Shown: positions 1-5,471 of the stretch, in pieces
Numbering within the stretch: position 1 is the first letter of the stretch
Layout of the letters: every line of letters starts with the position of its first letter
NCBI GenBank assembly: GCA_963205035.1
Contig: CAUJII010000231.1
Coordinates: forward strand, 1-5,657
DNA: 5,657 nucleotides
Direction of reading: 5' to 3'
From: Spirochaetota bacterium
Lineage (GTDB): Bacteria > Spirochaetota > Leptospiria > Turneriellales > Turneriellaceae
Translations under genes and position numbers: made by a program
The notes under the pieces: generated by a model
What the model saw: only the letters and a program-made list of their open reading frames with translations
Told to the model about the DNA's origin: nothing
Databases searched by the model: none

Positions 1-258
1 AAATCTGTCGAAGGCGCGATTCCAGAAGGTCATGTCCTGCGCATTACGGGCCATGTTTCACCCGGCAGCACAAGCCCAGGCTACGCTTCAGGCAGTGCTC
101 TTTCTACACGCCGCGCAAAAGCTGTGTACGATTTTTTTGCTAAGAACGGTTTTCCAAAAAACAAACTTGCATACCGTGGAGCAAAAGCAAACGAAAATAA
201 CCCTAATCTCTCTGTTGAGCAGAACCGTGGGGTGACTTTCAAAATCGAACCTAAGTAA
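1..258 (+). CDS. OmpA-family C-terminal domain protein (partial, 5' end outside window)
   Basis: The open frame enters from the left edge in frame 1 and ends at TAA 256-258, giving the last 85 residues. The order of elements is that of an OmpA-like (OmpA/MotB/Pal) peptidoglycan-binding domain: a strand with LRITGH (residues 14-19), a glycine/serine loop, then LSTRRAKAVYDFF (about 35-47), which matches the family LSxxRAxxV helix. After that come a loop, LAYRGAKANENNP (about 53-65) and a final NRGVTFKIEP strand where the family usually has NRRV. Such domains anchor outer-membrane proteins or lipoproteins to peptidoglycan in the periplasm. The usual GHTD motif reads GHVS here, so the aspartate normally found at this site is absent, while the arginine of the LSxxRA helix is kept. 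The N-terminal part (barrel, lipoprotein or other) cannot be seen. The family call is secure and the specific protein is unknown. Confidence 0.85.
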   Translation, partial: KSVEGAIPEGHVLRITGHVSPGSTSPGYASGSALSTRRAKAVYDFFAKNGFPKNKLAYRGAKANENNPNLSVEQNRGVTFKIEPK

Positions 259-266
259 CACGAATA

Positions 267-291
267 GGCACAACCCTGAAAGGGTTGTGCC
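267..291 (+). terminator. Perfect 11-bp hairpin after the OmpA-type gene
   Basis: GGCACAACCCT (267-277) and AGGGTTGTGCC (281-291) are perfectly complementary around a GAA loop. The hairpin begins 8 nt after the OmpA-type stop codon, where an intrinsic terminator is expected. It is followed by TTAATGAATG rather than a real T-run, so it would be a terminator with a weak U-tract. It ends only 7 nt before the mazG ATG, and its right arm holds the only purine-rich run (AAAGGG, 279-284) upstream of mazG. It could therefore also affect mazG translation if transcription reads through. Confidence 0.55.
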
Positions 292-298
292 TTAATGA

Positions 299-1126
299 AT
301 GAAAATTCCTCCTCACTCGAATAACGCATTAGCGGATTTACTTCAAATAGCGAAAGACCTACGCGACCCCAAAGGCGGCTGTCCGTGGGATCTCGAACAG
401 ACGCATGCGAGCTTGGCATCCAACCTTATTGAAGAAGCCAACGAACTCGTCGAAGTCATCGAGCAAAAAGATTTAGAAAACCGAACCGACGACTTCAAAG
501 AAGAGTTGGGGGATGTCCTCTTTCAAGTCGTGCTCCATGCGCAGTTGGCGAGCGAGCGGCACGAATTCACGTTTGACGACGTTGCCCGTACGATCGCGCA
601 AAAACTCGTGCGCCGCCATCCGCATGTTTATGCTGCGGGGGATGCAAAAACATCCGACGCTGTCCTCAAGACTTGGGAGGAAATCAAAAAGAGCGAGCGC
701 AGCGAGAAGACAGATGCTCCCTCTTACATCGATGGAATTCCCACAGCTTTACCGGCATTGCAGCGTGCAGCGCGACTGGGTGAAAAAGCGTCGCGTGCAG
801 GTTTCGATTGGCCGTCTTCTGCGGAGGGGCGAGCGATGATGCGCGAGAAAATCTCAGAGGAAACAACAGAACTCGAAGAGGCTTTGACTCAAAACCAGGA
901 GCGTGCGCAAGAAGAGTTGGGTGACCTCTTATTTGCTCTCGCACAATACGCGCGCCACTTGAAATTAGACCCCGAAGCGGCGTTGAGATATGCCTGCCGC
1001 AAATTCGATGCGCGCTTTAGGTATATGGAGTCTGAGCTGCGCGAAAAATTGGATCGCCATGAAAAAATCCCGCTCGATGAATGGGAATTAAAATGGCAAG
1101 ACGCTAAAAAAAATCAGCGCGGTTAA
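299..1126 (+). CDS. mazG: Nucleoside triphosphate pyrophosphohydrolase MazG
   Basis: The 275-residue product is close to the length of classical two-domain MazG (about 263 residues in E. coli). MazG hydrolyses nucleoside triphosphates to monophosphate plus pyrophosphate in the cytoplasm, removing unwanted NTPs and dampening stress signalling. The N-terminal signature LRDPKGGCPWDLEQTHASL (about 21-39) is diagnostic. Domain 1 keeps the metal-binding set EEANE (45-49) and EELGD (68-72). Domain 2 repeats it as EETTE (187-191) and EELGD (205-209), so both EExxE...ExxD motifs are intact. The linker has the family ERSEKTD...SYIDGIPTALPAL segment and the end has the EWELKW motif. ATG 299 places the signature at the normal distance from the start, although no good ribosome binding site is seen beyond the hairpin arm upstream. 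It converges on the next gene with overlapping stop codons. Confidence 0.96.
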   Translation: MKIPPHSNNALADLLQIAKDLRDPKGGCPWDLEQTHASLASNLIEEANELVEVIEQKDLENRTDDFKEELGDVLFQVVLHAQLASERHEFTFDDVARTIAQKLVRRHPHVYAAGDAKTSDAVLKTWEEIKKSERSEKTDAPSYIDGIPTALPALQRAARLGEKASRAGFDWPSSAEGRAMMREKISEETTELEEALTQNQERAQEELGDLLFALAQYARHLKLDPEAALRYACRKFDARFRYMESELREKLDRHEKIPLDEWELKWQDAKKNQRG

Positions 1127-1503
1127 TTCTCAAAACGGTATAACGTCACCGTTAGACGATAACTCGGCGCATTGAAAGAATCTTTTCGCGCTTGGTCTGT
1201 CCATTTCCACGTATTGTCGACATGAGAAAACGAACCGAGCAGAATGCCGTCTGCGCCGCATTGCGCCGCTTCGCGACGCAATCTATCGAGAATTTGAGCG
1301 CGCTCATATCCCGCGCCGTACTGAATTGTGATCTCGCCTAAAATGCGATGCGGCTCAGCGGGCACACTGTACCCCACGGAAATCTCTGCCGCGTCTTTTT
1401 TTTGCGGAAAGCAGCCCGCGTCGGCAATTTTCTTGTCGATAGAAAGACAGTGCAGAAAAAATAGTGAAGCGCAGGAAAGAAGAAGCAAATTTACGAAACG
1501 CAT
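1123..1503 (-). CDS. Small putative lipoprotein or exported protein, GAD-motif type
   Basis: The 126-residue product has an N-terminal signal: MRF, a hydrophobic run (residues 4-17), then Cys19 in the context FFLHC. Histidine before the cysteine is not a canonical lipobox residue. Spirochaete-type lipoboxes are relaxed, so lipidation at Cys19 is possible but unproven; Cys11 after LLLS is a second candidate. The mature part contains HRILGEITIQYGAG (about 52-65) followed by a helix ending in REAAQCGADGILLGS (about 77-91). This resembles small envelope lipoproteins whose core is 'LGxI...lrxxAaxlGADaI' (DUF4156/YbjQ-like style), a family of unclear role. It ends with a beta-rich YRLTVTLYRF. It starts at ATG 1503, 41 bp from the divergent oxidase gene, and converges on mazG. 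No function is claimed beyond likely envelope location. Confidence 0.75.
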   Translation of the reverse strand: MRFVNLLLLSCASLFFLHCLSIDKKIADAGCFPQKKDAAEISVGYSVPAEPHRILGEITIQYGAGYERAQILDRLRREAAQCGADGILLGSFSHVDNTWKWTDQARKDSFNAPSYRLTVTLYRFEN

Positions 1504-1544
1504 CTTTTACTTTGCGCATCCACTAAACGCCACAAGTTGACAAT

Positions 1545-2954
1545 ATGAATCAGGGCAGAGCGTTAGACTCGAACCAAATACCGAATGCTTATGACAGCCT
1601 GGCCGCGATCGTTGGGTCATATGGCGCGCTCTATCCAGAGAGAAACGAAAATTTTACGGATTTCTTGCGCGACGAAACCTTCCTGCAAGGGGAGGCCGGT
1701 TTAGTGCTGCGGCCGAAGTCGAGCGAAGAGGTCGTGGCAATTATCAAAGAAGTCCAAAACTTGCGAGAAAAATTTCCTGCCCACAAGGACGCTTTCTCTC
1801 TCACGCTGCGCGGCGGGGGGAGTGGCCTCTCGGGCGCGTGCGTGCCGCAAAGGGGTATCGTCCTCGACTTGACAGGCCTAAACCAAATTCTCGATGTCGA
1901 TCTCAAAAACCGGTTCGTGCGAGCCGAGTGCGGCGTTCTCTTAGCGGATATCTACCGCGCACTCGATGAGAGCACTTTGCAATACGCGGTTGATCCGTCA
2001 TCTTCGGCTTTATGCACCGTGGGGGGCAGCATTGCGACGAATGCCGCCGGTCCTTCTTCTCTTAAATATGGCACGACGCGCAGAAATTTGGCCGCGCTGC
2101 GCTTTGCCGCCGCAGACGGTAGTGTCGTGCGTGCAGGTTCTCTGCCGCAAAAAACGTCGATGGGTTTTTCTCTGCCCGACATCTTGTGCGGCAGCGAAGG
2201 GCGTCTGGGAATTATCCTCGAAGCCGAGCTACGTCTCGTGAATAAGAGCGAAGAGACAGCGCTCATCGTCGCTTCGTTTGCCACAGAAAGAGGTGCCACA
2301 GATTTTATTTTTGCGCTCAGAGAGACAGGCTTGGAACCCAAGTGCATTGAAATTCTCGATGCCAAAAGCGCACGGCTTGTCGATTTCACCCCCGCATGCC
2401 CCGAAGGTGGCGCACTCCTTATGATAGAATTCGACGGCACCGAAGATGAGGTTACGCTCTCGCTCTCGCGTCTGGAGAGCGTGTCGGGTGCTCTCGACTT
2501 CGCGTTTGCGCGCAATAACTCTGCACGGTTGGGGCTCTGGGCAAAACGCAAAGCCGTCTCGGTCGAGCTTAAAAAAGAATTTCCTTTTCGCTTGGGCGAA
2601 GATGTCGCGGTGCCGCTCTCGACTCTCTCGCATGCGATGGAGTATGCGCGTAAATGCGCCTTTGAAAAAAATGTCGCGACTGCAATTTGGGGACATGCGG
2701 GTGATGGCAACTTGCATGTGAACTATCTCCTCGAGAATAAAGAGCGTCTGCCGGTCGTTCTGGAACTCATGCACACTTTAGCGCACGAAGTCACGCGGCT
2801 GGGGGGTGCGATGTCGGGTGAGCATGGGTTGGGTCGGCTCAAGAAGAGCGTTGCGAAACAAGTCTTACCCGCTGAGTACTTCGACATACAATCGCGCATC
2901 AAAAATGCTTTCGACAAGACGCACCTCTTCAACCCAGCGTTGGAGCTCGAATAG
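1545..2954 (+). CDS. FAD-linked oxidase, GlcD / D-lactate dehydrogenase type
   Basis: The 469-residue protein is a flavoenzyme of the VAO/PCMH fold and matches the length of single-polypeptide D-2-hydroxyacid dehydrogenases (GlcD about 499). The N-terminal FAD domain shows LRDET (41-45), LRPKSSEEV (55-63), the pyrophosphate-binding RGGGSGLSGACVP (89-101), and DPSSSALCTVGGSIATNAAG (150-169) followed by KYGTTRRNL (174-182). GSEGRLGIILEAELRLV (216-232) is the usual domain-closing motif. The C-terminal oxidase domain has LWAKRKAV (331-338), GHAGDGNLHVN (383-393) and GEHGLG (425-430), the conserved histidine motifs of this family, ending in FNP (462-464). It probably oxidises a D-2-hydroxyacid such as glycolate or D-lactate and passes electrons to an unknown acceptor. 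The exact substrate cannot be read from sequence. The ATG 1545 start lies at the right distance from LRDET but has no clear Shine-Dalgarno. It is the first gene of a probable three-gene cluster. Confidence 0.93.
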   Translation: MNQGRALDSNQIPNAYDSLAAIVGSYGALYPERNENFTDFLRDETFLQGEAGLVLRPKSSEEVVAIIKEVQNLREKFPAHKDAFSLTLRGGGSGLSGACVPQRGIVLDLTGLNQILDVDLKNRFVRAECGVLLADIYRALDESTLQYAVDPSSSALCTVGGSIATNAAGPSSLKYGTTRRNLAALRFAAADGSVVRAGSLPQKTSMGFSLPDILCGSEGRLGIILEAELRLVNKSEETALIVASFATERGATDFIFALRETGLEPKCIEILDAKSARLVDFTPACPEGGALLMIEFDGTEDEVTLSLSRLESVSGALDFAFARNNSARLGLWAKRKAVSVELKKEFPFRLGEDVAVPLSTLSHAMEYARKCAFEKNVATAIWGHAGDGNLHVNYLLENKERLPVVLELMHTLAHEVTRLGGAMSGEHGLGRLKKSVAKQVLPAEYFDIQSRIKNAFDKTHLFNPALELE

Positions 2955-3002
2955 AGTGGGGTAACAAAAATCAATACGCCGTATTTTGAAGAGCACGAAA
3001 AG

Positions 3003-3782
3003 TTGTTGCCTGTCGTCCAAGAAGCGGGCAACGCCGTTCTTAAATTTTTTCGAGAGCGCGATTTCACCGTTGCGCACAAAGACGCAGAAAACCCCGTCAC
3101 CGAAGCAGACTTTGCGGCGAACCACATTCTCTTAACGGCTCTAAAAAATTTTTACGCTCAAGACAGCATCTTGAGCGAAGAAGCCGACAGCGAAGAAGAG
3201 CGGGCTATGCGCGAAAAAAAACGGCGTAGCGCAAAGCGTGTGTGGGTGATCGATCCCATCGATGGAACGCGCGATTTTATCCACGGCGTACCGGAGTTTG
3301 CAGTCTCTGTGGGGCTTGTCGAAAATAAAAAACCTGTGTTAGGGTTTGTTTTGAATCCGGCTCAAAATTACCTGCTAAGCGGCGGCCCAGCGTTGGGTTT
3401 GTTTCTAAACGGGGCACGCTTTGAAAGGAAAGCGAGACCTAATAAAACTCCGCCGCACCTTGCCATTTCGCGCACCGAGTTCAAAAAGGGCGACCTGGAA
3501 CATTTGAAACCACACTACGCAAATTTGAAAAATTCGATTGTGGGTTCGATTGCCTACAAGTTGGCGCTCTGCGCAGACGGCACGGTTGATCTCGTCGTAT
3601 CCGTCCGTCCAAAAAACGAATGGGATTTAGCCGGCGGGGCAGCGCTTATAGCAGCGGCAGGGTTGACTCTGAGAGACGGGAATAACGACACGATCGAATT
3701 TAATAAAGAAAAAACCGAGACTTGGGGGCTCATCGCAGGCACCGAAGAAGCGTGCGCGTGGTATTTAGGAATTACGAAATAG
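3003..3782 (+). CDS. Inositol monophosphatase / CysQ-family phosphatase
   Basis: This is a member of the Mg-dependent, Li-sensitive phosphatase superfamily (IMPase, FBPase, CysQ). Visible motifs in order are NPVTEAD (30-36), ILSEE with metal ligand Glu59 (56-60), WVIDPIDGTRDFIHG (81-95) with Asp84, Asp87 and Thr89, and NEWDLAGGAALIAAAG (205-220) with Asp208. All expected metal-binding residues are present, so the enzyme should be active. CysQ-type members hydrolyse 3'-phosphoadenosine 5'-phosphate; others act on inositol phosphates or related sugar phosphates. The order of motifs and the ISR segment (155-157) resemble CysQ, but the substrate is not settled. The first canonical-type start is TTG 3003, with GAAGAG 9 nt upstream. 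The frame is open and protein-like back to 2955, with no ATG, GTG or TTG in between, so an ATC start at 2970 is an alternative. It lies shortly after the oxidase and is probably co-transcribed. Confidence 0.92.
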   Translation: MLPVVQEAGNAVLKFFRERDFTVAHKDAENPVTEADFAANHILLTALKNFYAQDSILSEEADSEEERAMREKKRRSAKRVWVIDPIDGTRDFIHGVPEFAVSVGLVENKKPVLGFVLNPAQNYLLSGGPALGLFLNGARFERKARPNKTPPHLAISRTEFKKGDLEHLKPHYANLKNSIVGSIAYKLALCADGTVDLVVSVRPKNEWDLAGGAALIAAAGLTLRDGNNDTIEFNKEKTETWGLIAGTEEACAWYLGITK

Positions 3783-3823
3783 CTTTGTGATTTACGCACG
3801 GTCGCAGCGTGGGTCTCTCTCCC

Positions 3824-4063
3824 ATGGCGCAGACATTAGAACTCAAAATTCCCGACATCGGCGGTAACGATGGGATTGAACTCGTCCAGTGGAATGTCAA
3901 ACCGGGTGAAAGTTTTCGCGCAGGCGCCGAACTCTGCGAACTCGTGACCGACAAGGCGGCGTTTTCACTCGAAGCACCCCAAGACGGCAAGCTTCTGGAA
4001 ATTTTTGTGCAAGAAAAAGCGCATCCCAAAATTGGAGATCTCGCCGCTAAGATAGAAATCTAA
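3824..4063 (+). CDS. Free-standing lipoyl/biotinyl-domain carrier protein
   Basis: The 79-residue protein is a single lipoyl (biotinyl-lipoyl) domain and nothing else. It opens with LELKIPDIGGNDGIELVQW (5-23), the typical E2 lipoyl-domain start, then VKPGESF (25-31). LCELVTDKAAFSLEAP (37-52) follows, with the modifiable lysine at Lys44 in the DKA motif that is characteristic of lipoylated domains. DGKL and a closing GDLAAKIEI complete the hammerhead barrel. In 2-oxoacid dehydrogenases this domain is fused to an acyltransferase core, which is absent here. The protein may be a swinging-arm carrier that acts in trans. The choice of lipoate over biotin is inferred from DKA rather than the biotin-type MKM. 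ATG 3824 fits the domain start; a GTG at 3809 would add five residues. Neither has a clear ribosome binding site. It follows the phosphatase by 41 nt and converges on the next gene with a 4-nt overlap. Confidence 0.88.
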   Translation: MAQTLELKIPDIGGNDGIELVQWNVKPGESFRAGAELCELVTDKAAFSLEAPQDGKLLEIFVQEKAHPKIGDLAAKIEI

Positions 4064-4416
4064 AGAGTCTGGTCGATGCGCTGTACCGAGCAATACTTTT
4101 GCGCAAAGCTACAATAGAAAATACGCCCTTTCACGCGCACAGAGCCCGAATTTCGGGGTAGCTCCACCGCATCGAGACGATTAAAATATTTTTTGTCTTC
4201 GCGCGCTACACTGCCGTGAAATGAATGCACCGTTTTCAGCACCTTACCCGTCAAAGCATCGGTGAAAGTCAGCGTATGTTTGCCGTCGCGCTGCACACCA
4301 AACCCGTTTTGGACTAAGAATTGCACTTTGCCGGGCTCTTTGCGGAATTTGACGACGGCGTCGCCAAACGCAAAAACGAGAGCGGGCAAGAAACAGATAA
4401 ATAGCGCCTTCTTCAT
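4060..4416 (-). CDS. Small exported protein with a C-terminal CX6C motif (disulfide/thiol-redox-like)
   Basis: The 118-residue product starts MKKALFICFLPALVFAFGDA, a clear Sec signal peptide (KK, hydrophobic core, probable cleavage after VFA at residue 16). The mature part is predicted beta-rich: KVQFLVQNGFGVQRDG (30-45), HTLTFTD (47-53), then SVRVKGRIFYCSFAQKYC (92-109) near the end. Two cysteines, Cys102 and Cys109, sit in FYCSFAQKYCSVQ. A strand rich in V/K followed by YC(x)6C resembles the thiol-active region of the periplasmic alpha domain of DsbD and of similar small domains appended to thioredoxin-like proteins. That suggests a disulfide-bonded or redox-active periplasmic protein, but no exact family is recognised. 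The ATG at 4416 is preferred because it begins the signal peptide; a GTG at 4440 would add eight residues. It lies downstream of the methyltransferase on the same strand and may be co-transcribed with it. Confidence 0.72.
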   Translation of the reverse strand: MKKALFICFLPALVFAFGDAVVKFRKEPGKVQFLVQNGFGVQRDGKHTLTFTDALTGKVLKTVHSFHGSVAREDKKYFNRLDAVELPRNSGSVRVKGRIFYCSFAQKYCSVQRIDQTL

Positions 4417-4470
4417 GGTGTTAATGTACACAAAGCCCACAGGGTGTAGCCAAAAAACCGTGCATTCTGT

Positions 4471-4640
4471 CTAACTTACGAACTTCCCAGAAAAAACGCC
4501 AGAAAGGGATTTTGCGACTTCATCGTGCTCATTCTCTTTGACAAATTCCAACATCAGGTGGCTGTCGAGGAGAATTGTAGGACTAATCGAATAACGAAAC
4601 AGGTCTTTGTAGAGCGATAGAGCGGCAGAGGATTTTTTTT
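4471..4640 (-). pseudogene. Out-of-frame C-terminal tail of the methyltransferase, beyond an A8 tract
   Basis: On the minus strand the A8 run occupies 4640-4633. In the frame reached by losing one A, codons from 4632 to the TAG at 4471-4473 encode 53 residues: SSAALSLYKDLFRYS, then ISPTILLDSHLMLEFVKE, then a polar end finishing SGKFVS. The SPTILLDSHLMLEF part looks like the closing strand that class I glycan-type methyltransferases often carry after the motif 'lSPxlLlxxHLvvv' (family recollection, not searched). The frame-0 alternative after the tract is only 16 residues (ILCRSIALQRPVSLFD). The whole 4471-5323 span minus one base is divisible into 284 codons. The tail is real coding sequence in character; whether it is expressed is open. 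Confidence 0.65.
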
Positions 4641-5323
4641 GCCGCGCTTAAATTTTTGCGATAGTTCAGCCATGAAAATAAGGCAATCAGCGGATAGAGA
4701 AGGATAAAAAGCAGAACCGACGAAGTCTTCGTTCGTGTCTTATGTATTCTAATCAGTTTAAATCCAGCCAGTTTTGCAAGCACGCGCAGGCGAAAAAAAC
4801 CGATCAGAAAAATGTGACCAAAATATAATTCGCCTTTTTTACTCTCAGAAAGCCAGATGCTATCGATCTCATTCGGTGGCATTTGCCGGTTGTAGTTTTC
4901 GCTCTCATTCACCAGATAACTGAACCGTGATTTCAGGTTGGAATAATTCGGCGCTGTGATAAGCAGCGTGCCTTTGGGCTTCATCACGCGGTTTAATTCT
5001 TTGAGCGCGCCCAGTTGGTCGGCAAAATGTTCTATCCCTTCCTGGCAAATAGCATGATCCACAGAGCGGGGTTTTAGGGGCAGGCCCTTTGAAATGTCGG
5101 CTTTGCGGCACTTAATGCCGGGGATATCAAAATTTCCTGGAAATAGATCTAATGCCACCGGGATACCGCCATTTTCCCGGATAATGCGTGATGTGATGCC
5201 GTTTCCCGCAGGGAAATCGAGGATTTTCTTGCGCAAGAAGCTCTCTTTTTTTGAAAGGATATAATTTCGGACGTAGTACTTGATGCTCTTTTTGTTCAGT
5301 TCATACGGCAGCTTTTCTGACAT
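4583..5323 (-). CDS. Class I SAM-dependent methyltransferase, apparently frameshifted near its C-terminus
   Basis: From ATG 5323 the readable frame encodes 246 residues; a GTG at 5353 would add ten. Counting from that ATG, motif I is ILDFPAGNG (34-42), which binds S-adenosylmethionine, followed by the acidic VALDLFPGNF (56-65). Next are ADISKGLPLKPRSVDHAIC (75-93), EGIEHF (95-100), the helix ALKELNRVMKPKGTLLITAPN (106-126), and a hydrophobic SSVLLFILLYPLIALFSWL (201-219) that may associate with the membrane. The layout resembles glycan or lipid-linked methyltransferases, but the substrate is unknown. The frame ends with an unusual SLFD at TAG 4583-4585. An A8 tract (4633-4640) lies shortly before this. 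Dropping one A joins the protein to a 53-residue tail ending at 4471, giving 283 residues. The gene is either truncated by mutation, misread at the homopolymer, or expressed in full by slippage. Base composition looks lower in GC than the left half of the window. Confidence 0.85.
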   Translation of the reverse strand: MSEKLPYELNKKSIKYYVRNYILSKKESFLRKKILDFPAGNGITSRIIRENGGIPVALDLFPGNFDIPGIKCRKADISKGLPLKPRSVDHAICQEGIEHFADQLGALKELNRVMKPKGTLLITAPNYSNLKSRFSYLVNESENYNRQMPPNEIDSIWLSESKKGELYFGHIFLIGFFRLRVLAKLAGFKLIRIHKTRTKTSSVLLFILLYPLIALFSWLNYRKNLSAAKKILCRSIALQRPVSLFD

Positions 5324-5372
5324 CGGATGAGTGACTGAAATCCCGGAGGGCACACTTTGCCCATCACAAAAA

Positions 5373-5418
5373 GAGTTCAGGCTTAGAACTCGCTCACGCG
5401 AGGTCTAAGCCTGAACTC
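5373..5418 (-). terminator. Long perfect hairpin between divergent genes, terminator-like on the minus strand
   Basis: The arms 5373-5387 and 5404-5418 are perfectly complementary over 15 bp. Inside, after an A-G mismatch, CTCGC (5389-5393) and GCGAG (5398-5402) pair around a TCAC tetraloop. The element is flanked by A5 (5368-5372) and A7 (5419-5425). Read on the minus strand the stem is followed by TTTTTGTG, the form of an intrinsic terminator. It lies just upstream of the methyltransferase start, with no minus-strand gene visible to its right, so its role is unclear: an insulator, a leader attenuator, or a relic of a lost gene. Confidence 0.6.
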
Positions 5419-5455
5419 AAAAAAATGCCCTTTACTCTAAACAGTTTTCTATTTT

Positions 5456-5467
5456 GTTGTTTACAAC
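5456..5467. promoter_or_regulatory. Short inverted repeat, possible operator
   Basis: GTTGT (5456-5460) and ACAAC (5463-5467) form a perfect inverted repeat with a 2-nt centre. It sits just upstream of the candidate -35 of the last gene, where a regulator could bind. It is short and in AT-rich DNA, so chance occurrence is possible. Confidence 0.25.
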
Positions 5468-5471
5468 CTTA

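Noticed and set aside
81..419. A 112-codon minus-strand frame spanning the OmpA end and the mazG start
   Set aside because: It crosses the hairpin at 267-291 and two convincing + strand coding regions and encodes no recognisable protein.
1134..1153. Six-bp inverted repeat (AACGGT/ACCGTT) near the convergent mazG and lipoprotein ends
   Set aside because: The stem is short with an 8-nt loop, lies inside the lipoprotein coding sequence and has no T-tract, so it is not a credible terminator.
1537..1568. Consensus TTGACA (1537-1542) as a -35 promoter element for the oxidase
   Set aside because: No good -10 hexamer lies 16-18 bp downstream, and a start there would fall inside the coding sequence, upstream of no suitable alternative initiation codon.
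1952..2710. A 252-codon open frame on the minus strand opposite the oxidase gene
   Set aside because: The + strand frame has complete FAD-oxidase motifs through this span. The antisense product is rich in Ser/Arg/Pro with no family signature, as expected for a shadow frame.
2229..2774. A 181-codon minus-strand frame opposite the oxidase gene
   Set aside because: It overlaps the same well-supported gene, shows no recognisable domain and has no independent start signal.
5300..5364. A short upstream reading frame on the minus strand (ATG 5364, about 21 codons) overlapping the methyltransferase start
   Set aside because: There is no ribosome binding site and no conserved pattern. Its position just after the hairpin is suggestive of a leader peptide, but the evidence is too thin.
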